Assembly (NCBI GenBank): GCA_012798805.1
Contig: JAAZMM010000038.1
Span: 1 to 33,848 of the forward strand
Origin: Bacteroidales bacterium
GTDB lineage: Bacteria; Bacteroidota; Bacteroidia; Bacteroidales; UBA932
Reading direction: 5' to 3'
DNA length: 33,848 nucleotides
Shown here one piece after another: positions 1 through 9,183 of this stretch. The notes below the pieces were generated by a model. The model saw nothing but the letters and a program-made list of their open reading frames with translations, was not told the origin of the DNA and ran no database searches. Positions within the stretch are counted from its first letter, which is position 1. Each line of letters starts with the position of its first letter. The translations under genes and the position numbers were made by a program.

Positions 1-375
<375 letters not shown>

Positions 376-379
376 TTAA

Positions 380-652
380 CTATTTGAGTACTGCAACTAC
401 GTCTGACTGACGCATAATAAGATAATCTTTGCCGTCAACACTGATTTCGGTTCCGGCATATTTGCCGTATAATACGGTATCGCCTGCGGCGAGCTCCATG
501 GGTTCATCTTTCTTGCCGTTACCTACGGCTACTACAATACCCTGCTGGGGCTTTTCTTTTGCGGTGTCCGGAATGAACAATCCGCCTGCGGTCTTGGTTT
601 CCGCCTCTTTAGGTTCAATCAGAACTCTGTCTGCCAATGGTTTAATCTTCAT
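380..652 (-). CDS. groES: Co-chaperonin GroES (10 kDa)
   Basis: Heptameric lid of the GroEL chamber. The 90-residue protein has the full family length. It starts [14 protein letters not shown] and carries the mobile-loop region [21 protein letters not shown] (about residues 18-38) that contacts GroEL, then the [14 protein letters not shown] strand and a C-terminal DVVAVLK. It is the first gene of the operon, with groEL 13 bases downstream. In the 120 bases upstream I see no CIRCE element. An imperfect -7-like box (minus strand TTATTTTG, plus positions 697-704) is the only promoter candidate, and it misses the TAnnTTTG spacing by one base. Several TGGCA/TGCCA words lie around 698-730 but do not form a clean palindrome. 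Confidence 0.98.
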   Translation of the reverse strand: MKIKPLADRVLIEPKEAETKTAGGLFIPDTAKEKPQQGIVVAVGNGKKDEPMELAAGDTVLYGKYAGTEISVDGKDYLIMRQSDVVAVLK

Positions 653-749
653 AATATGAAATGTTTAAATTTTTAATAATCTTTATGGTATAGTTTTGGC
701 AAAATAAATGCCATAAGCATATTTCTGCCAATTTGTCACACTATTTATT

Positions 750-757
750 TACATTTG
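750..757 (+). promoter_or_regulatory. Bacteroidetes -7 box (TACATTTG) of the thioredoxin-fold lipoprotein gene
   Basis: TACATTTG matches TAnnTTTG and ends 15 bases before the ATG at 773, which implies a 5' leader of about 10 nt. The nearest upstream TTTG (732-735) is only 14 bases away, short for a -33 element, so only the -7 half is convincing. Confidence 0.45.
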
Positions 758-772
758 CAAAAATATTGATCC

Positions 773-1735
773 ATGATGACAAAAAAATCACTAATATCTC
801 TTTTTCTGGCATCAGTATTGGCACTTACTGCCTGCAAAGAGAGTGCTGACTTACCTGCCAGGCCATTTCCAACCCCTCAGGTGCCCGCAATGCTCGGAAG
901 CAATTTACAGCAAGCATTCCAATATATCTCCCTTCACTTCTGGGACAAACTTTATGCTCCCGGGGTTGAATACTCCAGAGATAGCTCACTGGTAATGGGA
1001 GTCACACCCGATGATTTTGAAGAGGCCTTTGCTACTTATCTTACGGCGCTGGACAATGTGACCCTGCCGGTAATGAACGATGCCCAGGACACCATGCTTG
1101 TCCGCGCAGCCAGACACCAACTCTCCCATCCGGAGAGCAATATTTGGAAAACCATTACCGACCTTTCTGAAAAATATCTCTACGATCCCAATTCACCCTA
1201 CAGAAATGAGGAAATGTTTCTTCCGGTACTTGCTCACCTTAAGGAATCTCCTTTTACCACTGATGAGGAGAAAATTCACTATGGCCACCTACATCGTCTT
1301 TGCTCTTACAACCGCATCGGCACCACGGCGGCAGACTTCAAATATACCCTTAAGAATGGCCGCACAGGCACTTTGCACCAGGTAAAGGCCGAGTATCTGC
1401 TGCTATTTTTCAGCAATCCCGAGTGTCAAAACTGTCAGGAGATAATTGATGCACTTGCCAATTTGCCTGAAATAACTCAACTGATCGACCAGAAGAGGCT
1501 GGTCGTGCTAAATATCTATCCCGATGCCGATCTGAGCGAATGGTACGGCTACCTGCCGAACTATCCTGAGAACTGGATAAACGGATATGATCAGGATCTT
1601 ATACTCAATATGCAGACCATTTACAATATTCGGGCAATACCGTCGCTCTATCTGCTTGACAATGAAAAAAGAGTCATTTTCAAGGATGCGCCACCTGAGA
1701 AAATCATATCCTGGCTAACCAGAGCTGCGGGTTGA
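773..1735 (+). CDS. Lipoprotein with DUF5106-like N-terminal region and thioredoxin-like fold
   Basis: Predicted periplasm-facing lipoprotein of 320 residues. The leader ends in a lipobox LTAC with the lipidated Cys at residue 21. Residues about 40-185 are mostly helical and resemble the DUF5106 domain that precedes thioredoxin domains in Bacteroidetes. Residues about 186-320 form a thioredoxin-like domain with FFSNPECQNCQE, a CxxC pair at C218/C221, and the cis-proline loop RAIPSLYLLD (P290). The pair CQNC differs from the CGPC of thioredoxin, so a thiol-disulphide reductase or isomerase role in the envelope is inferred, not shown. It stands alone between groES (divergent) and the 1788 gene, which has its own -7 box. 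ATG 776 is an equally possible start one codon later. Confidence 0.85.
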   Translation: MMTKKSLISLFLASVLALTACKESADLPARPFPTPQVPAMLGSNLQQAFQYISLHFWDKLYAPGVEYSRDSSLVMGVTPDDFEEAFATYLTALDNVTLPVMNDAQDTMLVRAARHQLSHPESNIWKTITDLSEKYLYDPNSPYRNEEMFLPVLAHLKESPFTTDEEKIHYGHLHRLCSYNRIGTTAADFKYTLKNGRTGTLHQVKAEYLLLFFSNPECQNCQEIIDALANLPEITQLIDQKRLVVLNIYPDADLSEWYGYLPNYPENWINGYDQDLILNMQTIYNIRAIPSLYLLDNEKRVIFKDAPPEKIISWLTRAAG

Positions 1736-1768
1736 TGCCGGTTTTTCAGGTATTTATTGCAAAATTGC

Positions 1769-1776
1769 TACCTTTG
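1769..1776 (+). promoter_or_regulatory. Bacteroidetes -7 box (TACCTTTG) before the HExxH-propeller-barrel gene
   Basis: TACCTTTG matches TAnnTTTG and lies 11 bases before the ATG at 1788. A TTTC at 1744-1747 sits 21 bases upstream as a weak -33. The in-frame GTG at 1776 begins with the last base of the box, so it should be upstream of the transcription start. This is the reason for choosing ATG 1788 as the start. Confidence 0.45.
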
Positions 1777-1787
1777 TGCCCTATTTT

Positions 1788-4700
1788 ATGAAAACCACAT
1801 CTCCCGCAGGCCGTTTTGCCCTAATAACATTACTTTTTACAGCACTTTTGTTATCACAAAATCGTGCTGCGGCACAATATTTTACGCTCGGCAATGACCC
1901 CTCACATGCAAAATGGTCCTTCATACAAGGAGATACATATAAAGTAATATATCCTCAACAGACAGATTCCCTGGCCAGAAGATATCTCTATCTTTTCGAG
2001 AAACACCAACGCACAAACCTTACCGGACTTAAGATGGAATCACCCAGGGTGCCTTTAATCCTCCACCCTTACACTACAACAAGCAATGCAACTGTTGTAT
2101 GGGCCCCAAAACGAATAGAAATTTTTACCTCCCCACCGGCGACGGGAGGATATGCACAAAATTGGGAAATACAACTTGCTCTTCACGAAGGAAGGCACCT
2201 CGGACAGATGCAGCACTACACAAAAGGTGTTTTCAGTTTTTTCCATCTGCTCCTCGGAGAGCAGTCAATCGCTCTGGGTGTAGGTTTTTACCCCTCTGTA
2301 TGGCTGCTTGAAGGCGATGCCGTTCTCAATGAAACCGACTTTTCCAGTGCAGGACGAGGCCGTGACGGAGAGTTTTTAATGTATTATAGGACAGCTTTCC
2401 TGCAAGGGGATATCCGTTCCTATGATCACTGGAGATATGGTTCGTACCGCCATTATGCTCCCAATAAATATGCCTTCGGTTATATGCTGGCAAGTATGAT
2501 GAGATATACCTCCGGCAATTATTATGCTACCGGTGACGCAATGTCGGTCCAGGTCAAAAGGTGGTGGGATTTCTTTGGCGTATGGAATACCAGTTTTATC
2601 AGGGCCACGGGGCGTACTCCGAGAAAACATTGGCGTTTTCTCACCTCACACATGAGCGAAGTATGGGAAAAAGATTATCTCAGCAGAGGCCCATACCACA
2701 TAGCAGAACCGGCACTTGCCAAAGAGCCTCGCATATACACCGGTTATACCGACATTCTCCCGACTGAAAATGGCATTATTGCCACCAAAAGCGGATACCA
2801 CGACTCCAGAACACTTGTACATATAGACTTTTTCGGCAAAGAAAGGATTATAAGACCCTTTGCGGCCACCACCAGCAATATCATTTCCGACGGGGAGAAC
2901 ACTCTTATCTGGGCTGAAACGGTACCGGACGCTCGCTGGGAACTGCAAAACTTCTCCATAATACGCAGCTACGACCTTACCAGCGGAAAAATAAGGAACA
3001 TTACCTCCAAAACCAAATACTTCAACCCTGCACTTTCGGCTGACAAACAATCTCTCTTTGCTGTAGAATATCCCATTGAGGGCGGCTCCCGCCTGGTACA
3101 GTTGGACAAACGAAAGGGAGATGTAAAGAAAATCATCCCTGCACCACACGGAGGACAAATTACGCAAGTAGCACCGATTGGAGACTTGCTCTACGCGCTG
3201 ATTATAACAGAATCGGGAATGGGACTCTACAAGACGGACCTCTCAATAGGCGACGGAGTCTGGCACAACGAAATCCCCGACCAACACAAATATATTCAGG
3301 ACCTCTCTTCCACAGGCGGGCATCTCTACTTTACATCCGATCTGGATGGTCTTGTCAACAGCTATCTCTACAACCCCGACCTCAAACTGCTCCGCAAACT
3401 TACCAATTCGCGCTTTGGGGCCAGATATCCTCATATCGACACCCAATCCGGACGACTTTACTGGGCCGATTTCGGACTCAAAGGCTACCAGCCCGTATCA
3501 GCTCCGCTGGACTCGCTGGACTGGAGAGTCGCAGATTTTGAAAAACCCTTTGTAAACGATATTGCCGAGCATCTTTCGCGTCAAGCAAAGCTCCATACCA
3601 CACCTCTGTCGGCAGAAGAAGATGCGGCTCTCAAGGCAAGGATAGATTCCATCCCCGCACAAGAGTATAAAAAAGCATCTCATCTTATGAGAATTCACTC
3701 CTGGGCTCCTTTCTACGCCAACATCAATAGGATTATGACTATGAGTTACGAGCACTTCTATCAGCTGGTATCGGCAGGAGCAACACTCATTTCTCAAAAC
3801 AACCTCAGTACTGCCACAATGCAGCTCGGATATTCATACCACAAAGGATTCCACTCGGGACACCTCAACTTCAATTACTCGGGATTCTATCCGGTATTTG
3901 AGGTGGCGATAGACTACAACGACAGGCATCGCACCAACACCGTTATTGAGGAGATGCACCATTACCGGACTCTTCAACCGGGCGACACCAAAGCCATACC
4001 CGGGGAGGTCTATCCGATAAGATACACCATTGACACTACCGACATACCCTCCTGGGATGTATCTCTAAGGACTTATATTCCTCTAAACCTCAGCAAATCG
4101 GGGTGGATCAGCGGCCTGATACCTCATTTCAGGTTTGATTTCAGTAACGACAAATATGCCCTTTATGGATTTAAAGGGGTTTATCGCCGCAGCATTACCT
4201 ACGGACTACGCTACTATCGAATGCTCCCCAACCCAAAAAGCCGTCTTTTTCCAAAATGGGGTATTGGGATGCAGCTCAGTGGATCATTTTCCCGCGGGCC
4301 CCATAACTCCTCCGGAAATCTCATATATGTCAACACCTATGGTTATATCCCGGGGGTTTTGAGTGGTCAGGGCCTGAAACTCTCTGCTGCATACCAAAAG
4401 CAATTTACCAAAAGGGTCTTCGGATACCTTCCAAACCTCGCTTCAATGCCAAGGGGATTCAACAGCATCGTTCTGATGGACTATGTCAAATTTACCGCCG
4501 ATTATGCCATCCCAATCTATCTCGGCGACGTCACCTGGCCCTGGCTTTACTTTCTCAAACGCCTGCAGGTAATTCCCTTCGGCGATTTTGCCATAAATAG
4601 TGCGGCCTGGCATCCTCAGAATGGTATTCTAAAGCCGGTTGACCATAAATATCTCTACTCCTATGGAGTAGATGTGCTGGTCAATGCCCATCTCCTACGT

Positions 4701-4793
4701 ATCGGCAGTGAACTTTCGTTTGGATTTCGCTATGCGAGAACGAGCCTTGGTGACGATTATTGGAATGTACTCTTCAGTACCGATCTGTTTTAA
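1788..4793 (+). CDS. Exported HExxH (gluzincin-like) / beta-propeller-like / probable outer-membrane barrel protein
   Basis: A 1001-residue protein that I cannot assign to a named family. Residues 1-29 are a signal peptide ending near RAAAQ. Residues about 60-250 look like a peptidase-MA/gluzincin domain: LALHEGRHLGQM gives HExxH at H133-H137, and 38 residues after H137 comes WLLEGDAVLNET with E175, placed like the third zinc ligand in the EGxAxxxE pattern of that clan. Residues about 300-570 contain repeated strand-rich segments with NG/DG turns (for example SDGENTLIWAE) resembling TolB/WD40-like propeller blades. The C-terminal third (about 660-1001) alternates aromatic and polar residues, has many YxxxF/Y pairs and ends in Phe (STDLF), as outer-membrane barrels do. 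Peptidase activity is inferred from motif spacing only; loss of activity is possible. pnuC follows after 12 bases. Confidence 0.7.
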   Translation: MKTTSPAGRFALITLLFTALLLSQNRAAAQYFTLGNDPSHAKWSFIQGDTYKVIYPQQTDSLARRYLYLFEKHQRTNLTGLKMESPRVPLILHPYTTTSNATVVWAPKRIEIFTSPPATGGYAQNWEIQLALHEGRHLGQMQHYTKGVFSFFHLLLGEQSIALGVGFYPSVWLLEGDAVLNETDFSSAGRGRDGEFLMYYRTAFLQGDIRSYDHWRYGSYRHYAPNKYAFGYMLASMMRYTSGNYYATGDAMSVQVKRWWDFFGVWNTSFIRATGRTPRKHWRFLTSHMSEVWEKDYLSRGPYHIAEPALAKEPRIYTGYTDILPTENGIIATKSGYHDSRTLVHIDFFGKERIIRPFAATTSNIISDGENTLIWAETVPDARWELQNFSIIRSYDLTSGKIRNITSKTKYFNPALSADKQSLFAVEYPIEGGSRLVQLDKRKGDVKKIIPAPHGGQITQVAPIGDLLYALIITESGMGLYKTDLSIGDGVWHNEIPDQHKYIQDLSSTGGHLYFTSDLDGLVNSYLYNPDLKLLRKLTNSRFGARYPHIDTQSGRLYWADFGLKGYQPVSAPLDSLDWRVADFEKPFVNDIAEHLSRQAKLHTTPLSAEEDAALKARIDSIPAQEYKKASHLMRIHSWAPFYANINRIMTMSYEHFYQLVSAGATLISQNNLSTATMQLGYSYHKGFHSGHLNFNYSGFYPVFEVAIDYNDRHRTNTVIEEMHHYRTLQPGDTKAIPGEVYPIRYTIDTTDIPSWDVSLRTYIPLNLSKSGWISGLIPHFRFDFSNDKYALYGFKGVYRRSITYGLRYYRMLPNPKSRLFPKWGIGMQLSGSFSRGPHNSSGNLIYVNTYGYIPGVLSGQGLKLSAAYQKQFTKRVFGYLPNLASMPRGFNSIVLMDYVKFTADYAIPIYLGDVTWPWLYFLKRLQVIPFGDFAINSAAWHPQNGILKPVDHKYLYSYGVDVLVNAHLLRIGSELSFGFRYARTSLGDDYWNVLFSTDLF

Positions 4794-4805
4794 AACTAAC
4801 TCTCA

Positions 4806-5504
4806 ATGAATAATAGCAGCACACTCAAATTACACTGGTTTGACTGGTTCCTCATATTGGGAGTCACGATCACAAGCATCATCACATCTGCTTTTGCGGA
4901 GCGATTCGACTGGCTGGGACTCATAATCAACATCACAGGCATAATCAATCTGGTGCTTTGTGCCAAAGGCAATCTGATAAACTACTTTTTCGGCATCATC
5001 TATAATGCACTCTATATCTATGTGGCCTTTTCCACAAAGCTCTATGCCGACTCGGCAATTTACCTACTCTATTATCTGCCGATGCAATTTGTCGGATGGG
5101 CAAACTGGAAGAAAAACCAGAGCAAAGAGAGCGGGGCAGTAATCACCAGGCGACTCACTGCTAAGGGTGCTGCCGTGCTTATTGCAATAGCCGCAGTTCT
5201 TATACCATTATTTGCCCGGATACTCTCATTGCCGGCCATTGGAGATGCCCAACCGTGGGCAGATTCCGCAACTACCGTGGCCTCGATCATAGCGATGTAT
5301 ATGATGGTCAAGGCCTATGTGGAGCAATGGTATATCTGGCTGGTACTTGATGTGATTCAGAGCATTAAATGGCTTGTAGAGACCATTCGAGGAGGAGAAC
5401 ATGCCGCAATGATGCTGATAATGTTTCTCTTTTTTACGGCAAATGCCATCTATGGCCTCATTCAGTGGAATCGTCTTGAGAAGAGTGAAAGTAGTCGGAA
5501 ATGA
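4806..5504 (+). CDS. pnuC: PnuC-family nicotinamide mononucleotide/riboside transporter
   Basis: Inner-membrane transporter of 232 residues for an NAD precursor; in this fold transport is facilitated diffusion, with cytosolic phosphorylation trapping the substrate. About seven hydrophobic segments are visible. The family signature is present: NITGIINLVLCAKGNLINYFFG (about residues 42-63), YADSAIYLLYYLPMQFVGW (about 79-97) followed by an NWKKNQ turn, and a late WYIWLVLD segment (about 170-178) that is typical of PnuC substrate-pocket helices. PnuC relatives can carry nicotinamide riboside, NMN or thiamine; I cannot tell which here, and no NadR kinase or thiamine gene is adjacent. Its last 47 bases overlap the 3' end of uvrC on the opposite strand. 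It may be cotranscribed with the preceding gene (12-base gap). Confidence 0.9.
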   Translation: MNNSSTLKLHWFDWFLILGVTITSIITSAFAERFDWLGLIINITGIINLVLCAKGNLINYFFGIIYNALYIYVAFSTKLYADSAIYLLYYLPMQFVGWANWKKNQSKESGAVITRRLTAKGAAVLIAIAAVLIPLFARILSLPAIGDAQPWADSATTVASIIAMYMMVKAYVEQWYIWLVLDVIQSIKWLVETIRGGEHAAMMLIMFLFFTANAIYGLIQWNRLEKSESSRK

Positions 5505-7266
5505 CTTTCGCCAAATGAGGTCCCACACACTCCCTGAGTTCTTCAAAGGAAGCCTGACGGATACGTGCCACGCTTCTGAATTGTTTGAGAAGTTTACCCT
5601 GTGTCACCTCTCCCACCCCTTTTATCTGTGAAAGCTCGCTGTGGATCTGACGTTTGCTGCGTTTACCCCTGTGATGAGCCAGACTAAATCTGTGTGCCTC
5701 ATCACGAAGCTGCATCAGCAGCCGCAGGGAGGTGGAGTTTTTATCCAGCCATAGCGGTGTAGGATCTCCGGGGATTATAAGCTCCTCGAGCCTCTCTGCA
5801 AGACCCACCAGTGTCAATTGATCAGCGATACCGAGCTCTTCCAAAGCCTCGTGCGCAAAATTGACCTGCCCCCGCCCTCCATCGATGATTACCAGCTGCG
5901 GCAGAGATTCTCCTTCAGCAATCATACGTGAGTAGCGACGATTGACCACCTCTTTCATCGATGCATAATCATTGGCTCCAACCACACTTTTGATGTTAAA
6001 ATGACGGTACTCCTTTTTGCTGGGAATACCATCCCTGAATACTACGCATGCCGCAACGGGATCGGTACCCTGGATATTGGAGTTGTCAAAGCATTCGATG
6101 TGATGGGGGGGATTTTCCATCCCAAGATCTTTTTGAAGATTTGCAATAATACGTTCGCGGTGTTCCTCGGGGCGGAGAGCCTCCTCCTGCTTAAGACGGT
6201 TGATCTTCATCTGAGCTGCATTCTTGCGACTGAGCTCAAGTAGTGCCTTTTTGTCGCCCCTGACGGGAATATGGAGATTTTTGCCCTCAAACTCCTGGTC
6301 TGGAAGGAAAGGTACCAGCACCTCTTGGGAAAGTTCCCCGAATCTGGAAATGATTTCTGCAATGATTTCACTCAGAATCTCCTCCCTGCTCTGTTCGATG
6401 CGCACCTTGAGTTCCATATTGAAGGAGTGGACAATGGCACCCTGACGGACTCGTATGAAATTGGAAAAAACATCATTTCCCTCTTCGACAAATGAGAATG
6501 CATCTATATCCTTGCCCCCGAAGCCAACTACGACCGATTTGCTGTAATAGTTGTCGAGAAGTTCAAGTTTTTCCTTATACTCCTGCGCCTTCTCAAATTC
6601 CAGACGCCTCGAATGATGATTCATTTTCTCTTTAAATTCCCGCTTGAGAGCGGAAAAATCACCCTTGAGTAGGGAGGTAATGCCATCAATTTGACGGTTG
6701 TACTCCTCCTCTTTCATCAATCCCACACAAGGTGCAGCACACTTTCCAATGTGATGGTTGAGACAGGGACGATATTTACCTGCAGAGATTTTTTCGGGGG
6801 TAAGTGAAAGTTTGCAGTCGCGCAATTTATAGAGACCGGAAATCAATGTTATCAATTGCTTTGCATGATAAGCCGAGCTGTAGGGTCCAAAATAGAGGGA
6901 TCCATCCTTGATATATCTTCTGGTAGTAATTATTCTCGGAAAGGGTTCGTTGCGGATAGAGATCCAGGGATAGGTTTTTCCATCTTTAAGGAGAATGTTA
7001 TATCTGGGCTGAAACTCCTTTATAAGTGAATTTTCGAGCAGAAGCGCATCCTGCTCGCTTCCCACTACGGTATACTCCAGATCTGCGATTTTGGAGACCA
7101 TTACACGTGTCTTGCGATTGAGAGATTCAGGCGGTCCGAAGTATTGAGAAACTCTTTTCTTCAGATTCTTTGCTTTGCCCACATATATGATTGTTCCTTC
7201 GGAATCGAGGTACCTGTAAACGCCGGGGTTTTGCGGAAGATATTCTATTTTATCCCTTACTTCCAT
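5458..7266 (-). CDS. uvrC: UvrABC excinuclease subunit C
   Basis: Nuclease subunit of nucleotide excision repair, incising DNA on both sides of a lesion after recruitment by UvrB. The 602 residues have normal length and order. The GIY-YIG domain comes first (NPGVYRYLDSEGTIIYVGK, about residues 13-31, then KNLKKRVSQYF). A Cys-rich segment follows (RPCLNHHIGKCAAPC, about residues 167-181). The UVR/UvrB-binding motif has LEFEKAQEYKEKLELL. The RNase H-like 3' domain includes ECFDNSNIQGT and VIIDGGRGQ. The C-terminus is a tandem helix-hairpin-helix (IKGVGEVTQGKLLK ... CVGPHLAKVISDY). Start ATG at 7266. The gene converges on pnuC and the coding ends overlap by 47 bases, leaving no room for a terminator between them. 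Confidence 0.98.
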   Translation of the reverse strand: MEVRDKIEYLPQNPGVYRYLDSEGTIIYVGKAKNLKKRVSQYFGPPESLNRKTRVMVSKIADLEYTVVGSEQDALLLENSLIKEFQPRYNILLKDGKTYPWISIRNEPFPRIITTRRYIKDGSLYFGPYSSAYHAKQLITLISGLYKLRDCKLSLTPEKISAGKYRPCLNHHIGKCAAPCVGLMKEEEYNRQIDGITSLLKGDFSALKREFKEKMNHHSRRLEFEKAQEYKEKLELLDNYYSKSVVVGFGGKDIDAFSFVEEGNDVFSNFIRVRQGAIVHSFNMELKVRIEQSREEILSEIIAEIISRFGELSQEVLVPFLPDQEFEGKNLHIPVRGDKKALLELSRKNAAQMKINRLKQEEALRPEEHRERIIANLQKDLGMENPPHHIECFDNSNIQGTDPVAACVVFRDGIPSKKEYRHFNIKSVVGANDYASMKEVVNRRYSRMIAEGESLPQLVIIDGGRGQVNFAHEALEELGIADQLTLVGLAERLEELIIPGDPTPLWLDKNSTSLRLLMQLRDEAHRFSLAHHRGKRSKRQIHSELSQIKGVGEVTQGKLLKQFRSVARIRQASFEELRECVGPHLAKVISDYFHSSQDDSTE

Positions 7267-7294
7267 TTTTTAAGTGAGATTTGAGCAAAATATG

Positions 7295-7302
7295 TATATT
7301 TG
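7295..7302 (+). promoter_or_regulatory. Bacteroidetes -7 box (TATATTTG) of the acyltransferase gene
   Basis: TATATTTG fits TAnnTTTG and lies 27 bases before the ATG at 7330, in the 63-base gap between the divergent uvrC and acyltransferase genes. No TTTG is found at 19-21 bases upstream. Confidence 0.4.
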
Positions 7303-7329
7303 TGGCAAACTTAAGCTAAACGCCAGCCA

Positions 7330-9165
7330 ATGGAGAGAACAAAAGTAATCAATAAATCGGACATAATGAAAGCCATCAAAATGAGGGGTCCGATCGGTTG
7401 GATTGTGGCTACGCTGGCTATGTCCGTTCTGGGATTTAATAAGGTCAATCGCAGCTTTTATCGCTGCAGACACCTCTCCGGCCCGGATTTCTCTGAAGCC
7501 ATACTTAAAGATATCGGCATCTCCTGTGATGTAAATACTCCACAACTGGAGTATCTGCCCCTTGAAGGGCCATTCATAACTATATCCAATCATCATTTTG
7601 GCGGAGCCGACGGGCTGATGCTCAGCTCAATCGTAGGTGCCATCCGCCCAGACCTGAAGATTCTCACCAACTTTCTCCTCTCGATGATTCCCACGCTGGA
7701 AGAGAGTTTTCTGCCGGTTAATCCCTTTTCCGACTCTGCCAGCAAGCGCAAGAGCATAGCGGGCATCAGGATGGCAAAGGAACATCTTGAAAATGGAGGC
7801 TGCCTTGGTCTATTTCCTGCAGGTGAGGTCGCTACTATCCAAAAAGGAGATAATCGCACTTCGCTCAAAGGTGGCAGAGTAGTGGAAGATATCCCCTGGC
7901 CTTCAAATATGATTAAACTCATAAAGAACGCCAATGTACCGGTAGTCCCAATCTACTTTGAAGGCGAAAACAGCCGCTGGTTCCACTTTTTGGGAAGAAT
8001 ACACCCTATGCTTAGAACTCTCTCCCTTGCCAACCAGCTCTTTAAAAAGCGCGGTAAGACTATTCCCATGCGCATAGGTTGGCCTATTTTCCCTTCGGAA
8101 ATAGCCGACTTTGACAATATTGATGACCTGGGACGCCACCTCCGCAGCAGAGTTTACGCACTACAGGCAGACTTCGCCGATCCCAACAAGGAGAACAAAA
8201 TGGAGCATGTCTCCCCGATCGCCCTTCCCAGAGACCGCAAAGCGATAGTTAAGGAATTGTCCAGGATTAAGGATAAGAAACTCTATCAGACAGCCCAATA
8301 CCAGTGCTTCCTGGCAGACTACGAAGATATCCCAAATTTGATACATGAGATCGGCCGCAGACGTGAAGAGGCCTTCCGTGCCAGCGGAGAGGGCACCAAT
8401 ACAGCTCTTGATATTGATTGTTTTGACCCATACTTCAAACATCTGATCTTATGGGATTCCTCAAAGAAAAAGCTTGCCGGTGCCTATCGGCTCGGCATAG
8501 GGGAGGAGATCTTTGAAAAGCATGGCGGTATCAGCGGATTCTATTCATCCAGCCTATTCACCTATAGTGAGGAGTTCGAGCCCATTCTGCGTAAAACTAT
8601 AGAGTTGGGCAGAAGCTTTGTCTCTGTACAGTACCAGAGGGAGGCGCTACCGCTGATGTTGCTTATTAAGGGATTGATGCACTCCCTGATGCTCTATCCC
8701 GATACGGAGTATTTCATTGGTCCGGTGAGCATATCCAACTCATACCCCAGATTTTTCCAGAGCCTGATGTTCTACTATCTCAACGAAAATTATAGTTGCA
8801 ATATCGGACGTGGACTGGTTTCACCCCGCAGGCCTTTCGTTCCTAACTATCTCAAGACCGACCCTGAATATCTGCTGATGGGGAAAATGGTCACTCTGGA
8901 AAAGTTTGACAAATATCTGATGCGCCTTTCCGACAACAGATACCGTATGCCGACTCTGCTCAAGAAATATCTCAAAATCAATTCACGGATCATCTGTTTC
9001 AATGTCGATCCGCTCTTCAACTACTGTCTGGACGGACTGATACTGCTCAAAATTGCCGATTTCCCAAAACAGGAACTTCTGATGATGACAAGGGATATAG
9101 AAAATCCTTTTGAGCGCGAAAAGATATTCAACCGTTTCGGCTATTCACTTAAAGATAAAGAGTAA
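7330..9165 (+). CDS. Two-domain acyltransferase (PlsC-like + OlsB/GlsB-like GNAT), OlsF type
   Basis: A 611-residue fusion probably making an amino-acid lipid (ornithine or glycine lipid) at the inner membrane. Residues about 80-260 are a PlsC/LPLAT O-acyltransferase: SNHHFGGADG gives the HX4D catalytic pair H89/D94, GLFPAGEVAT (about 161-170) corresponds to the FPEGxR substrate-binding motif, and VPVVPIYFEG is block IV. Residues about 315-560 resemble the hemolysin/OlsB N-acyltransferase family (Acetyltransf_5): RREEAFRASGEG, then DIDCFDPYFKHLILWD and KLAGAYRLG. This order, O-acyltransferase then N-acyltransferase, is that of OlsF, described in Serratia and in Flavobacterium; Bacteroides species instead have separate glsB and glsA. 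Which amino acid is acylated cannot be read from the sequence. A haemolysin label would be a misnomer. Transcribed alone. Confidence 0.82.
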   Translation: MERTKVINKSDIMKAIKMRGPIGWIVATLAMSVLGFNKVNRSFYRCRHLSGPDFSEAILKDIGISCDVNTPQLEYLPLEGPFITISNHHFGGADGLMLSSIVGAIRPDLKILTNFLLSMIPTLEESFLPVNPFSDSASKRKSIAGIRMAKEHLENGGCLGLFPAGEVATIQKGDNRTSLKGGRVVEDIPWPSNMIKLIKNANVPVVPIYFEGENSRWFHFLGRIHPMLRTLSLANQLFKKRGKTIPMRIGWPIFPSEIADFDNIDDLGRHLRSRVYALQADFADPNKENKMEHVSPIALPRDRKAIVKELSRIKDKKLYQTAQYQCFLADYEDIPNLIHEIGRRREEAFRASGEGTNTALDIDCFDPYFKHLILWDSSKKKLAGAYRLGIGEEIFEKHGGISGFYSSSLFTYSEEFEPILRKTIELGRSFVSVQYQREALPLMLLIKGLMHSLMLYPDTEYFIGPVSISNSYPRFFQSLMFYYLNENYSCNIGRGLVSPRRPFVPNYLKTDPEYLLMGKMVTLEKFDKYLMRLSDNRYRMPTLLKKYLKINSRIICFNVDPLFNYCLDGLILLKIADFPKQELLMMTRDIENPFEREKIFNRFGYSLKDKE

Positions 9166-9183
9166 GGGATCATATTTCCATTT

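Noticed and set aside
1776-1787. GTG start for the HExxH-propeller-barrel gene
   Set aside because: It begins on the last base of the -7 box, and the ATG at 1788 begins a normal signal peptide.
7330-9165. Haemolysin
   Set aside because: The hemolysin label attached to this GNAT family is historical; the motifs are acyltransferase motifs.
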